Part shown: piece after piece, positions 7,486 to 15,751 of the stretch | How the letters are laid out: each line of letters opens with the position of its first letter | Position numbering within the stretch: position 1 is the first letter of the stretch | Assembly: GCF_000023065.1 (NCBI RefSeq) | Contig: NC_012691.1 | Location: 2,862,594 to 2,926,593, forward strand | From: Tolumonas auensis DSM 9187 | Lineage (GTDB): Bacteria; Pseudomonadota; Gammaproteobacteria; Enterobacterales; Aeromonadaceae | Reading direction: 5' to 3' | Length of the DNA stretch: 64,000 nucleotides | Position numbers and translations under genes: made by a program | Notes under the pieces: model-generated | The model's database searches: none | The model's input: the letters and a program-made list of their open reading frames with translations, nothing else | What the model was told of the DNA's origin: nothing

Positions 7486-9594
7486 ATGCGTACTAACAGA
7501 CTATTTAACTCAGGATTATATACGGCGGCTGTGCTTTCTTTCGCTGCGTACTCCACTACGGTATTCGCCCTGGCAGAACTTGAAAATATCCGGGTCAGTC
7601 CTCTGAGTGGAGATCAGCTTGAATTACAGTTCGATTTCAATGAACCGGTAACAAATTTTACTGATAAGTTGAAATATCAGCCTAATCAGTTATATCTGAA
7701 TTTTCCGACAACCACCTCTGCATTAAAGCAAAACACTATCCCAATTGAACGATTAGGGATTCAGGATATACAAGTTAAACCTAAAAATGCAGGATTGGAT
7801 GTATCAGTTAACCTGGAACGATTGATGCCTTACCGCATCAAACAGGATGGCTCTCATATTTCTGTTACATTAGGGCAGTCACTGGCTAATGAAGCTAAAC
7901 CTCAATCAGCGACTGAAAGTAAAGTTCTGGCTACGCCAACAACTACCACCTCCGATAGCAGTGCAATGAAAAGCAATGCAGGAGTAATAAATAGTATTGA
8001 ACATGTTGATTTTCGCCGAGGCAAAAATGGACAGGGTCAATTATTAATTAATTTACAAAATAGTGCTGCGGCAGTTGAAGTTACCTCCAGAGGTAATCAT
8101 GTAATCGCATCATTTAATGCAACTGGAATTAGACCTGACCTGATAGCATTGATGAATGTAACCGACTTTAATACCCCGGTGACTAATATTGATGTGCAGC
8201 AAAACAAAAGTAATGTGACTTTTGATCTCAATGTTAAAGGAAAGTTTGACTATAAATACGACCAGTCTGGCAGCTTATTCATTGTTGAAGTAAGCCCGCC
8301 ATCGAAAACCGTCAGAGCAGATGCACCGAAAAAGTATAAAGGGAAACCAATTTCTCTTAACTTCCAGGATGTTCCTGTCCGCACTGTACTCCAGCTGATC
8401 GCTGACTTTAACAAACTCAATCTGGTCACCAGTGATTCTGTTAACGGAAACATCACTCTGCGCCTGGATGGAGTACCATGGGAACAGGCTCTTGATACAG
8501 TGTTAAAAGTGAAAGGGCTGGATAAGCGACTGGACAATAATGTTCTGCTGGTTGCCCCGGCAGCAGAGATCGCAGCTCAGGAAAAACAGCAACTTGAGAA
8601 TAATCAGAAAGTGGCTGACCTGGCACCGCTTGTAACCGAATATATACAGATCAACTATGCGAAAGCCCCGGATGTTGCCAAGTTGCTGGCAGATGACAAA
8701 ACCCGTCTGCTATCCCCTCGCGGCGCCGTTAGTGTGGATGAACGCACCAATACCCTGCTGGTAAAAGATACTGCCGAGGTGATTGATCACATTAAAGATA
8801 TGATCAAAGTACTGGATGTAGCAGTCAAACAGGTAGTCATTGAAGCCCGTATGGTTACAGTTACTGACGGTGTTGAAGATGCTTTAGGGATTCGTTGGGG
8901 TGTGACAGATATAAACACCAATGGTAGTACTTCTGGTTCAATAGAAGGCTTGGATACTGCTGCAACCGGAGAAACACCAGCTATCGATGACCGTCTGAAC
9001 GTTAACCTTGCAGCGGCGCCATCCAGTGGTACAGCGGCCAGCATTGCGTTTCAGGTAGCGAAACTCGCTGATGGCTCATTGCTTGATCTGGAACTCAGTG
9101 CACTGGAAAACGAAAATAAAGCAGAAATCATTTCCAGCCCACGAGTAACAACCGCGAACCAGAAAGAAGCACTGATCGAACAAGGTTATGAAATTCCTTA
9201 CAACGAAAGTGCATCTAGTGGTGCAACCACTATCTCGTTCAAAAAGGCAGTATTGAGTTTGAAAGTGACACCGCAGATCACACCGGATAATAATGTGATT
9301 CTGGATCTGCATGTCACCCAGGATGATATCTATCAGGATGTGAACACGGGTAATGGTGGTACTGCAAAAGCCCTGTCTACCCAGGCGATCACGACTCAGG
9401 TTCTGGTAAAAAATGGTGAAACACTGGTGTTGGGTGGTATCTATAACCGCTCCATCAAGAAAACAGTAAATAAAATACCTGTATTAGGTGATATTCCAGG
9501 TGTTGGTGTGTTGTTCCGTAACACAGTAAACACGAATACCAAGAAAGAATTGCTGATCTTCGTTACGCCTAAGATTGTAACGGGTAATCTGTAA
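7486..9594 (+). CDS. pilQ: Type IV pilus secretin PilQ
   Basis: PilQ forms the outer-membrane channel through which the pilus passes. After a Sec signal peptide (cleaved near residue 28) come two AMIN domains, which bind peptidoglycan (about 32-125 and 165-265), and an STN/N0 domain (ISLNFQDVPVRTVLQLIADFNKLNLV). Then follow an N1-type secretin_N domain and the secretin beta-barrel domain, ending in LLIFVTPKIV. The barrel shows the signature VLGGIYNRS and the VPxLGDIPxxGxLFR phrase. Length 702 residues, normal. It is the last pil gene; a strong terminator follows. In many relatives aroK and aroB follow pilQ, but here rsmC does. Confidence 0.95.
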   Translation: MRTNRLFNSGLYTAAVLSFAAYSTTVFALAELENIRVSPLSGDQLELQFDFNEPVTNFTDKLKYQPNQLYLNFPTTTSALKQNTIPIERLGIQDIQVKPKNAGLDVSVNLERLMPYRIKQDGSHISVTLGQSLANEAKPQSATESKVLATPTTTTSDSSAMKSNAGVINSIEHVDFRRGKNGQGQLLINLQNSAAAVEVTSRGNHVIASFNATGIRPDLIALMNVTDFNTPVTNIDVQQNKSNVTFDLNVKGKFDYKYDQSGSLFIVEVSPPSKTVRADAPKKYKGKPISLNFQDVPVRTVLQLIADFNKLNLVTSDSVNGNITLRLDGVPWEQALDTVLKVKGLDKRLDNNVLLVAPAAEIAAQEKQQLENNQKVADLAPLVTEYIQINYAKAPDVAKLLADDKTRLLSPRGAVSVDERTNTLLVKDTAEVIDHIKDMIKVLDVAVKQVVIEARMVTVTDGVEDALGIRWGVTDINTNGSTSGSIEGLDTAATGETPAIDDRLNVNLAAAPSSGTAASIAFQVAKLADGSLLDLELSALENENKAEIISSPRVTTANQKEALIEQGYEIPYNESASSGATTISFKKAVLSLKVTPQITPDNNVILDLHVTQDDIYQDVNTGNGGTAKALSTQAITTQVLVKNGETLVLGGIYNRSIKKTVNKIPVLGDIPGVGVLFRNTVNTNTKKELLIFVTPKIVTGNL

Positions 9595-9622
9595 ACCTTT
9601 TTCACCCAATATCTGTAACATC

Positions 9623-9653
9623 AGACCTCTGCCATGTGCAGAGGTCTTTTTTT
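9623..9653 (+). terminator. Terminator of the pilMNOPQ operon
   Basis: A perfect 10-bp stem AGACCTCTGC / GCAGAGGTCT with loop CATGT is followed by seven T residues, 28 bases past the pilQ stop. It separates the pilus operon from rsmC. Confidence 0.9.
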
Positions 9654-9680
9654 ATAGGATAATCACTTTTTTATTTGAAC

Positions 9681-10733
9681 ATGACTGCTATGCAATACGC
9701 TGAGCCCAATAACCTCTCTTCTTTTCTGATCCGGCATCAATCACTCTTTCAAAACAAGAGTATTCTGATCTGTGGTCAGCTTCAGTCTGTGTCGCTGACG
9801 CCTTTATTATCAGAGATTGTGACTACCTTTCTGGTTTCTGATTACAGTGTATTTAATATGCTACAAGCGACCTCGCCTATGATGGGTTCACGGCTACGCT
9901 ATGGATTCATGCTCAATGACGTCGAACAAAAATATGATGCTGTACTACTGTTTATGCCGAAAGCAAAACAAGAAGCCGCGTTATGGTTTGACAGTGTATT
10001 ACCTTCATTAAAACCAAACGGTGACATTTTTGTCCTTGGTGAAAACCGGGGGGGCATCAGTGCAGCACCTAAATTGCTGCAACCCTACGCGGATAAGGTA
10101 CAAAAAATAGATAGTGCACGGCACTGTTCTTTATTCTATGCACAACTGGTAACGCCGCCTGTATCCTCCACGCCGGATTCGCTGTTTAGTCATTACACAC
10201 TGCAGCTCACCCATGATCAGGCCGCATTAAAAATATCGGCCTTACCGGGCGTATTCAGTGCTGGTGAGCTGGATGAAGGGACACAACTTTTACTGGATAG
10301 TTTACCCGCGCTCAGCGGAGATATTTTAGATGTTGGTTGCGGTGCGGGGGTTATTGGTGCTGCAATCTGTCAGCGGACTCCTGACGCCAATGTTGTTATG
10401 ACAGACGTTAATGCTCTGGCTCTTCTTTCCGCCACAAAAACACTGGAAGGAAATAACCTCTCAGCTCAGGTTATTGCATCAGATATGTTTTCCGATGTAG
10501 AAGCAAAGTTTGACTTCATTATTTCCAACCCGCCATTCCACGCCGGATTGAAGACAAATTATGAAGCCACTGAACGTTTTCTTCATCAGGCACCGGCTCA
10601 TTTGAAACGTGGCGGACAACTATTTCTGGTGGCCAACAAATTTCTGCGCTATGAACCGATTCTGGCTGATGTTTTCCATTCGGTATCGGTGATCAAAGAA
10701 AACTCCCGCTTCAAAATCATCCGCGCTTTTTGA
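9681..10733 (+). CDS. rsmC: 16S rRNA (guanine(1207)-N(2))-methyltransferase RsmC
   Basis: RsmC methylates G1207 of 16S rRNA in the 30S subunit using S-adenosylmethionine. The protein has two halves, as in E. coli RsmC. The N-terminal substrate-binding domain contains VLGENRGG and KIDSARHCSLFYAQL. The C-terminal Rossmann methyltransferase has the SAM motif DVGCGAGVIG and the catalytic NPPFHAG. The ATG at 9681 gives 350 residues; the ATG at 9690 is also possible, and a TTG at 9675 is less likely. No convincing ribosome-binding site is near either ATG. It lies between two strong terminators, so it is transcribed alone. Confidence 0.93.
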   Translation: MTAMQYAEPNNLSSFLIRHQSLFQNKSILICGQLQSVSLTPLLSEIVTTFLVSDYSVFNMLQATSPMMGSRLRYGFMLNDVEQKYDAVLLFMPKAKQEAALWFDSVLPSLKPNGDIFVLGENRGGISAAPKLLQPYADKVQKIDSARHCSLFYAQLVTPPVSSTPDSLFSHYTLQLTHDQAALKISALPGVFSAGELDEGTQLLLDSLPALSGDILDVGCGAGVIGAAICQRTPDANVVMTDVNALALLSATKTLEGNNLSAQVIASDMFSDVEAKFDFIISNPPFHAGLKTNYEATERFLHQAPAHLKRGGQLFLVANKFLRYEPILADVFHSVSVIKENSRFKIIRAF

Positions 10734-10780
10734 TTCTAAGATTACATTAACAAATCCCTAAGGGATCTGTTAGATTAAAG

Positions 10781-10808
10781 CGGTGGCGCATGCCACCGTT
10801 GTTCTTTG
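10781..10808 (+). terminator. Terminator of rsmC
   Basis: A CGGTGGC / GCCACCG stem with loop GCAT is followed by TTGTTCTTTG, 47 bases past the rsmC stop. The T-tract is imperfect. Confidence 0.65.
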
Positions 10809-11085
10809 TCATGTCGCTGTGCTACCTACCTGACTTTTTATTCTTTCTTCTGTTGTTTACTAACTCTTGACACGCACCACAGGCTTTTTGTTTCAAGTCG
10901 TCTACACTTAGCTGCCAAGTTAACCTGATTAGTAAGCGCTGCCGTTTGTGCAATGCCTGCTGATATAACAACATTCTTAGTCTGGTGTAAAAGTCGCACC
11001 GATAATGCAACGATGATATTTACAAGCCTGATCATATCAGCGCTTTGCCTTAATGGATTTGGACTTAATTGAAATAGGAGAACAT
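10809..11085 (+). other. Non-coding leader region of glgC
   Basis: About 280 bases lie between the rsmC terminator and glgC. A TTGACA hexamer at 10867-10872 is followed at 17 bases only by a weak GTTTCA, so no promoter can be called firmly. Short minus-strand reading frames here (for example 10822-11010) have no ribosome-binding site and no recognisable domain. I see no clear gene or RNA family. Confidence 0.4.
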
Positions 11086-12300
11086 ATGTCTGGTGTATTA
11101 ACGATGATCTTAGCAGGTGGCGAAGGCACCCGGTTACAACCACTCACTGTATCGCGCAGTAAACCTGCCGTTCCTTTTGGTGGTAGCTATCGCTTAGTAG
11201 ACTTCGTACTGAATAATTTCATCAACTCAGACATGCTGCGTATTTATGTATTAACGCAATTTAAATCGCAATCGCTCTATTTACACTTAAAAAAAGGATG
11301 GAATCTGACCGGGATTAGTGGCCGTTTCATCGACCCTATCCCAGCACAAATGCGTATGGGAAAACGTTGGTATGATGGTACCGCAGATGCGATTTACCAG
11401 AATATCGGCTTCATTGAACAAGACAGCCCGGAACATGTATGTATTTTCGGCAGTGACCATATCTATAAAATGGATGTTCGTCAGATGCTGGATTTTCATA
11501 AAGAAAAACAAGCAGTTCTGACTGTAGCCGCAATCCGTGTTCCTATTGCTGAAGCTTCGGCTTTTGGCGTAATTGAAGTTGATGAAAATGGCCGGATGAT
11601 TGGTTTTGAAGAAAAACCTAAAAATCCTAAATCTATTCCGGGAGATCCTGATTTCGCATTAGCGTCTATGGGTAACTATATTTTTGAGACCAATACGCTG
11701 TTAAGTGAATTAACTTCTGATGCGGAAAAAGAAGACTCTAGTCATGATTTCGGCCGGGACATTATTCCGGGGTTATATCCAAACGCTCCGGTTTACGTCT
11801 ATGACTTCAGTGTGAACCAGATCGAAGGTGAAAAAGGCGCTTACTGGCGTGATGTGGGTACTATTGATTCTTACTGGCAGTCACATATGGATTTAGTCAG
11901 TGATAATCCGCCATTCTCTCTGTATAACCGGAAATGGCCATTACATACTTTTTATCCGCCATTGCCACCGGCAACATTCATTGACACCGCTGCATATAAA
12001 ACGAATGTATCACAATCTCTGATTTCAGCCGGGTGCTACATTCAGGGTAGCCGGATCAATCGCAGTATTCTTGGATTCCGTTGCAACATCGCATCGGGTT
12101 CAGAGATCAGCGAATCGATTTTTCTGGGCGATGTGAAAATTGGTGAAGGTTGTACCATTCGTCGGGCGATCATTGATAAACAGGTGGAAATAGCACCTGG
12201 TACAGTGATTGGGGAAAATCTCGCTTATGATCGCCAGCGCTTCACTGTGTCAGAAAGCGGTATTATTGTTATCCCGAAAGGGGCTAGAGTTGGTTTCTGA
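11086..12300 (+). CDS. glgC: Glucose-1-phosphate adenylyltransferase (ADP-glucose pyrophosphorylase)
   Basis: GlgC makes ADP-glucose from glucose-1-phosphate and ATP, the committed and allosterically controlled step of bacterial glycogen synthesis. The nucleotide-binding motif GGEGTRLQPLT is at 11-21. KPAVPFGGSYRLVDF is the conserved activator/catalytic region, and the glucose-1-P site phrase IGFEEKPK is present. A left-handed beta-helix domain with hexapeptide-like repeats forms the C-terminus. The chosen ATG has AGGAG five bases upstream and gives 404 residues; an in-frame ATG at 11053 lacks such a site. glgA follows after three bases, so the two form one operon. No glgB, glgX or glgP is present here. 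Confidence 0.95.
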   Translation: MSGVLTMILAGGEGTRLQPLTVSRSKPAVPFGGSYRLVDFVLNNFINSDMLRIYVLTQFKSQSLYLHLKKGWNLTGISGRFIDPIPAQMRMGKRWYDGTADAIYQNIGFIEQDSPEHVCIFGSDHIYKMDVRQMLDFHKEKQAVLTVAAIRVPIAEASAFGVIEVDENGRMIGFEEKPKNPKSIPGDPDFALASMGNYIFETNTLLSELTSDAEKEDSSHDFGRDIIPGLYPNAPVYVYDFSVNQIEGEKGAYWRDVGTIDSYWQSHMDLVSDNPPFSLYNRKWPLHTFYPPLPPATFIDTAAYKTNVSQSLISAGCYIQGSRINRSILGFRCNIASGSEISESIFLGDVKIGEGCTIRRAIIDKQVEIAPGTVIGENLAYDRQRFTVSESGIIVIPKGARVGF

Positions 12301-12303
12301 TAA

Positions 12304-13752
12304 ATGAATATATTGTTTATAGCTTCTGAAGTTGAAAGCTTTGTAAAAACAGGGGGCCTGGCTGATGTAGCCAAGGCTCTTCCGCTGGAATTAAAACGAG
12401 CGGGTCATGATGTCAGAATCATGATTCCTGGCTACAGCGCTATCACGCAACGCGAACACGGTCCGATCGTGAATGCTGGCGTATTGTCAACCGAGCCTCA
12501 GTATGTTGATGTGCCATATGACATCCGCCAACTATCTCTGGCAGATATTCCATTATATCTGATTGAGAACAAACACTATTTTGAAAGACCAAGTCTGTAT
12601 GGGGAAAATAATAATGCCTATGCGGATAATGGTGAGCGTTTTGCCTTCTTTTCGGCTGCCGCCCTGCAGGCAACTGAGCAGTTAGGGTTCAAGCCCGATA
12701 TCGTACATTGTAATGACTGGCACACTGCACTGGTGCCGATGTTATTGAAAACACGATTTGGTCAGAATCCGTTTTTTGCTCAGACCAAAAGCGTCATTAC
12801 GATTCATAATGGTGCTTTTCAGGGTATTTGCGAACGCGGACAGTTATGGGCGTTACCTGAAATTCGCAATTCACATAATGATGCGATTTATCAGGGCCCC
12901 TACTACATTAATTTTCTGAAATGCGCCGTTTTATACGCAGACAAAATTAATGCTGTCAGCCCGACGTACGCCAAAGAACTCATGTCATACCTCGGTGGGC
13001 ATGGTATGGCGAAACACTTTCAGGATCGGGCAGAGGATATTTGCGGCATTATCAATGGTTGCGATTACAACGATTGGGATCCTGCGACTGACCATCTGAT
13101 ACCGGCCCAATATCATTCGGATGACTTACAAGGCAAAACAGAATGTAAGCGACAGTTACAACAACGCGCTAATCTTCCTGTTTGTGACCTTCCGGTCTTC
13201 GGTATGGTTTGTCGTCTGACAGAACAAAAAGGCATCCATTATTTACTGCCGATACTGGCTAAATTCCTGGTGCATCATGTTCAGGTTGTTATTGTCGGTT
13301 CTGGTGATCCTGTATTGGCACAAAGACTGGAAGCCGTCGCTCAGCAATTTCCGCAAAAATTTGTCTTTATCAATGCGCATAGCAACGAACTGGCTCATTT
13401 GGTGGAAGCTGGCAGCGACTTTTTCATGATGCCATCTCAGTTTGAACCTTGTGGTTTGAACCAGATGTACAGTCTGGCATATGGCACGTTGCCTATCGTC
13501 CGGGCCGTCGGTGGATTAAAAGATACCGTTACCGATTATGATCAGAATCCGGCACAGGCCACTGGTTTTGTGTTTGAAGAACCTGAGCCATATGATCTGC
13601 TGAATGTATTGCTTCGTGCACTGTTACTCTATGTGCAGGATCCGCAGGAGTTCCGCAGAGTGCAGCATAATGCCATGTTAACTCGTTATTTGTGGTCAGA
13701 TTCTGTACATAGTTACGAGGACATGTACCGCAAAGCGTTAGGCTGGCAGTGA
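12304..13752 (+). CDS. glgA: Glycogen synthase (ADP-glucose starch synthase)
   Basis: GlgA is a GT5-family retaining glycosyltransferase that extends alpha-1,4-glucan chains from ADP-glucose. The N-terminal KTGGLADV motif (from K15) binds ADP. The C-terminal Rossmann domain shows GMVCRLTEQKG and the catalytic-site phrase PSQFEPCGLNQMYSLAYGT. The length of 482 residues matches the family (E. coli 477). The gene starts three bases after the glgC stop and ends just before a strong hairpin. Confidence 0.95.
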   Translation: MNILFIASEVESFVKTGGLADVAKALPLELKRAGHDVRIMIPGYSAITQREHGPIVNAGVLSTEPQYVDVPYDIRQLSLADIPLYLIENKHYFERPSLYGENNNAYADNGERFAFFSAAALQATEQLGFKPDIVHCNDWHTALVPMLLKTRFGQNPFFAQTKSVITIHNGAFQGICERGQLWALPEIRNSHNDAIYQGPYYINFLKCAVLYADKINAVSPTYAKELMSYLGGHGMAKHFQDRAEDICGIINGCDYNDWDPATDHLIPAQYHSDDLQGKTECKRQLQQRANLPVCDLPVFGMVCRLTEQKGIHYLLPILAKFLVHHVQVVIVGSGDPVLAQRLEAVAQQFPQKFVFINAHSNELAHLVEAGSDFFMMPSQFEPCGLNQMYSLAYGTLPIVRAVGGLKDTVTDYDQNPAQATGFVFEEPEPYDLLNVLLRALLLYVQDPQEFRRVQHNAMLTRYLWSDSVHSYEDMYRKALGWQ

Positions 13753-13762
13753 TTAATTGATG

Positions 13763-13800
13763 AAAAACAGAGCAATCTAACCAGATTCTCTGTTTTTCTT
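13763..13800 (+). terminator. Terminator of glgCA
   Basis: AAAAACAGAG pairs with CTCTGTTTTT, and an inner AATCT / AGATT pair extends the stem with one bulged C. The T-run continues into TTTTTCTTCTTCC. It lies ten bases past the glgA stop. Confidence 0.8.
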
Positions 13801-13850
13801 CTTCCTGACAGTTGACGAGTTTTCAGGAATCGGTAGAATGCCGCCCAGAT

Positions 13851-13935
13851 GCGAAGGTGGCGGAATTGGTAGACGCGCTAGCTTCAGGTGTTAGTGCCTT
13901 CGGGTGTGAGGGTTCGAGTCCCTCCTTTCGCACCA
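13851..13935 (+). tRNA. tRNA-Leu (CAG), copy 1
   Basis: This is an 85-base class II tRNA with the CCA end encoded. The acceptor stem is GCGAAGG / CTTTCGC. The anticodon stem CTAGC / GTTAG holds loop TTCAGGT, giving anticodon CAG, which reads CUG, the major leucine codon. A short variable arm (GCCTTCGGG) and T-arm GAGGGTTCGAGTCCCTC are present. It closely resembles E. coli leuQ/leuP/leuV. It is identical to copy 3. Confidence 0.98.
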
Positions 13936-13938
13936 AAC

Positions 13939-13956
13939 CATGCTGCTGACGGCATG
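13939..13956 (+). other. Stem-loop in tRNA-Leu spacer 1
   Basis: CATGCTG and CGGCATG form a 7-bp stem around loop CTGA, three bases past the tRNA end. An equivalent hairpin with co-varying bases lies in spacer 2, so it may guide 3'-end processing of the tRNA precursor. The processing role is inference. Confidence 0.5.
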
Positions 13957-13976
13957 TAAAAATAGTCGGATAGTGT

Positions 13977-14061
13977 GCGAGGGTGGCGGAATTGGTAGAC
14001 GCGCTAGCTTCAGGTGTTAGTGCCTTCGGGTGTGAGGGTTCGAGTCCCTCCTCTCGCACCA
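13977..14061 (+). tRNA. tRNA-Leu (CAG), copy 2
   Basis: This is an 85-base tRNA-Leu with anticodon CAG and encoded CCA. It differs from copies 1 and 3 only by a compensated pair in the acceptor stem: GCGAGGG / CTCTCGC, so the A-U pair at 5-68 has become G-C. Such a paired change shows the gene is under selection for folding. Confidence 0.98.
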
Positions 14062-14065
14062 AAAT

Positions 14066-14083
14066 CATGTTGCTGACAGCATG
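14066..14083 (+). other. Stem-loop in tRNA-Leu spacer 2
   Basis: CATGTTG and CAGCATG form a 7-bp stem around the same CTGA loop as in spacer 1. Two stem positions differ from spacer 1 but pairing is kept (C-G to U-G, and U-G to U-A). Confidence 0.5.
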
Positions 14084-14107
14084 TAAAATTAGTCAGAGAC
14101 AATCAGT

Positions 14108-14192
14108 GCGAAGGTGGCGGAATTGGTAGACGCGCTAGCTTCAGGTGTTAGTGCCTTCGGGTGTGAGGGTTCGAGTCCCTCCTTTCGCACCA
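14108..14192 (+). tRNA. tRNA-Leu (CAG), copy 3
   Basis: This is an 85-base tRNA-Leu with anticodon CAG and encoded CCA, identical to copy 1. The three copies form a tandem array made by duplication of a unit of about 126-131 bases, and are probably one transcript ending at the hairpin that follows. Confidence 0.98.
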
Positions 14193-14204
14193 AATTTCAT
14201 AGAA

Positions 14205-14237
14205 AAGCATACAGCTCATAAGGCCGTGTGCTTTTTT
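14205..14237 (+). terminator. Terminator of the tRNA-Leu cluster
   Basis: The GCATAC / GTGTGC stem is preceded by AAAA and followed by TTTTTTGTT. It lies directly downstream of the third tRNA. Confidence 0.8.
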
Positions 14238-14302
14238 GTTATATGGCATACCTCAAACAGCAGACCCACTCAGTAAGCTGCTGTTATCTGCCATCCGATG
14301 AT

Positions 14303-15646
14303 TTAACTTCTTATCAGCTGTACCACTGTTTCAACATGCATTGAATGCGGAAACATATCCACGGGTTGTACCTTGGTGATGGCATATCCGGCTTGCTGCA
14401 GCACCGCCAGGTCTCTGGCCAGTGAGTCAGGATCACAGGATACATAAACGATACGCTCAGGCGTCATCGCAGCCATGGTATTCAGCACCGCCAGTTCACA
14501 TCCCTTGCGTGGCGGATCGACTACCACCACGTCAGCACGCAGCCCCTGCGCATAGAGTGCCGGTACAACTTCTTCAGCTTTACCGACATAGAACTCCGTA
14601 TTATCCAGCTGGTTGCGCTTTGCATTGCTGCGGGCATCCTCTATGGCCTGTGACACCACTTCAATGCCGATAACCTTGCTGGCTTCCTGTGCCAGATATA
14701 ACGAGATAGTGCCAATACCACAGTAAATATCAACGACTGTTTCATCACCTTTCAATTCGGCAAACTGTAATGCGGTGGCATAAAGCTGATCGGTTTGCTG
14801 AGGGTTAACCTGATAAAAAGAATGCGCGGAAATGCTGAATGTCAGACCGTGTAATTCATCTTCTATCGCTTCAGCGCCATAACAGACCCGTTGCTGAGAA
14901 CCTAAAATCCGGTTCACTCTTTCCGGATTAATATTATGGATCACGCTGTCGATGTTACCGCCCGCGGTCAGATATTGGAGTAATTCAGCTTCCCCTGGTA
15001 ACTCGTCAGTCAGAGTCACCAGTACCACCATGCAGGCATTGGTTTTAAATCCGTGCCGGATCATGACGTAACGAAGACAACCGGCATGGTTAGCTTCATC
15101 ATAGCCCGCGATATGCAGATCCTTCATCCATTGCCGGATAGCTGCAATGATCTCTGTAGTTTGCGGGTGCTGAACCGGACAAGCTGCGATATCTATGACC
15201 TGGTGGCTGTTTTTACGATAAAACCCAATCTGAGGCTCGCCATTTTCGCTGCGCACGGCATACACAGCTTTATTACGGAACGCGAGCGGCTCGGACATCC
15301 CCAGACATGATTCAACAGGGTTTGAAATCCCCTTGCGTTGTAATGCATCAATGACTTGCTGCTGCTTGAGTTTTAATTGTTCGGCATAAGACAGATGCGA
15401 TAGCTGGCAACCACCGCATTCCGTATAACGGCAATGCGGTTCAACCCGCTGAGGATGCGCCTGGTCAATACTGAGCAATTCAGCCTGCGCATATTTCGGT
15501 TTGATGCCATGCAGAGAAACGGTCACTTGTTCTCCGGGCAATGCGGCAGGAACAAAGACTTTACGCTCATGCCAGTTGGCAATGCCATCACCCTTATCTG
15601 AAAGAGTATTGATAGAAAGAGTTATGGGTTGCCCGTTATGCGGCAT
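14303..15646 (-). CDS. rlmD: 23S rRNA (uracil-5-)-methyltransferase, RlmD/RumA family
   Basis: This SAM-dependent enzyme makes 5-methyluridine in 23S rRNA, at U1939 for RlmD. The 447-residue protein has an N-terminal TRAM RNA-binding domain (about 5-60) and four cysteines that ligate an iron-sulfur cluster (C72, C77, C80, C156). The Rossmann core has SAM motif DIYCGIGTISLYLA (306-319) and VVVDPPRKGC (374-383). The catalytic Cys is C404 in YVSCDP. The C-terminal third (GKAEEVVP, DPPRKGCEL, KVQPVDMFPHSMHVE) reads more like the Firmicutes YefA/RlmCD group than E. coli RlmD, which has DPARAG at the corresponding place. The exact target (U1939, U747 or both) is therefore uncertain. It is the last gene before the gal operon on the same strand. 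Confidence 0.85.
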   Translation of the reverse strand: MPHNGQPITLSINTLSDKGDGIANWHERKVFVPAALPGEQVTVSLHGIKPKYAQAELLSIDQAHPQRVEPHCRYTECGGCQLSHLSYAEQLKLKQQQVIDALQRKGISNPVESCLGMSEPLAFRNKAVYAVRSENGEPQIGFYRKNSHQVIDIAACPVQHPQTTEIIAAIRQWMKDLHIAGYDEANHAGCLRYVMIRHGFKTNACMVVLVTLTDELPGEAELLQYLTAGGNIDSVIHNINPERVNRILGSQQRVCYGAEAIEDELHGLTFSISAHSFYQVNPQQTDQLYATALQFAELKGDETVVDIYCGIGTISLYLAQEASKVIGIEVVSQAIEDARSNAKRNQLDNTEFYVGKAEEVVPALYAQGLRADVVVVDPPRKGCELAVLNTMAAMTPERIVYVSCDPDSLARDLAVLQQAGYAITKVQPVDMFPHSMHVETVVQLIRS

Positions 15647-15716
15647 GGTGGCTCCGGTGATATTTCAGGATAAGGTCGGCTATTTTAACTAAATGTAGGA
15701 TGCGGCAGAAGGAAAA

Positions 15717-15734
15717 GCCGGAAAATGTTCCGGC
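15717..15734 (-). terminator. Terminator of the gal operon
   Basis: A GCCGGAA / TTCCGGC stem with a four-base loop is followed on the minus strand by TTTTCC. It lies 17 bases past the galM stop and before rlmD. Confidence 0.75.
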
Positions 15735-15751
15735 CTGGGCAAAGAGGAGAA

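Noticed and set aside
10822-11143. Two overlapping minus-strand frames upstream of glgC
   Set aside because: They overlap the glgC start, lack ribosome-binding sites and recognisable domains, and have low-complexity basic ends.
13823-14068. Minus-strand reading frame over the tRNA-Leu genes, with repeated EGLEPSHPKALTPEASAS
   Set aside because: This is the antisense translation of tRNA-Leu genes, a well-known false protein; the tRNAs explain the sequence.
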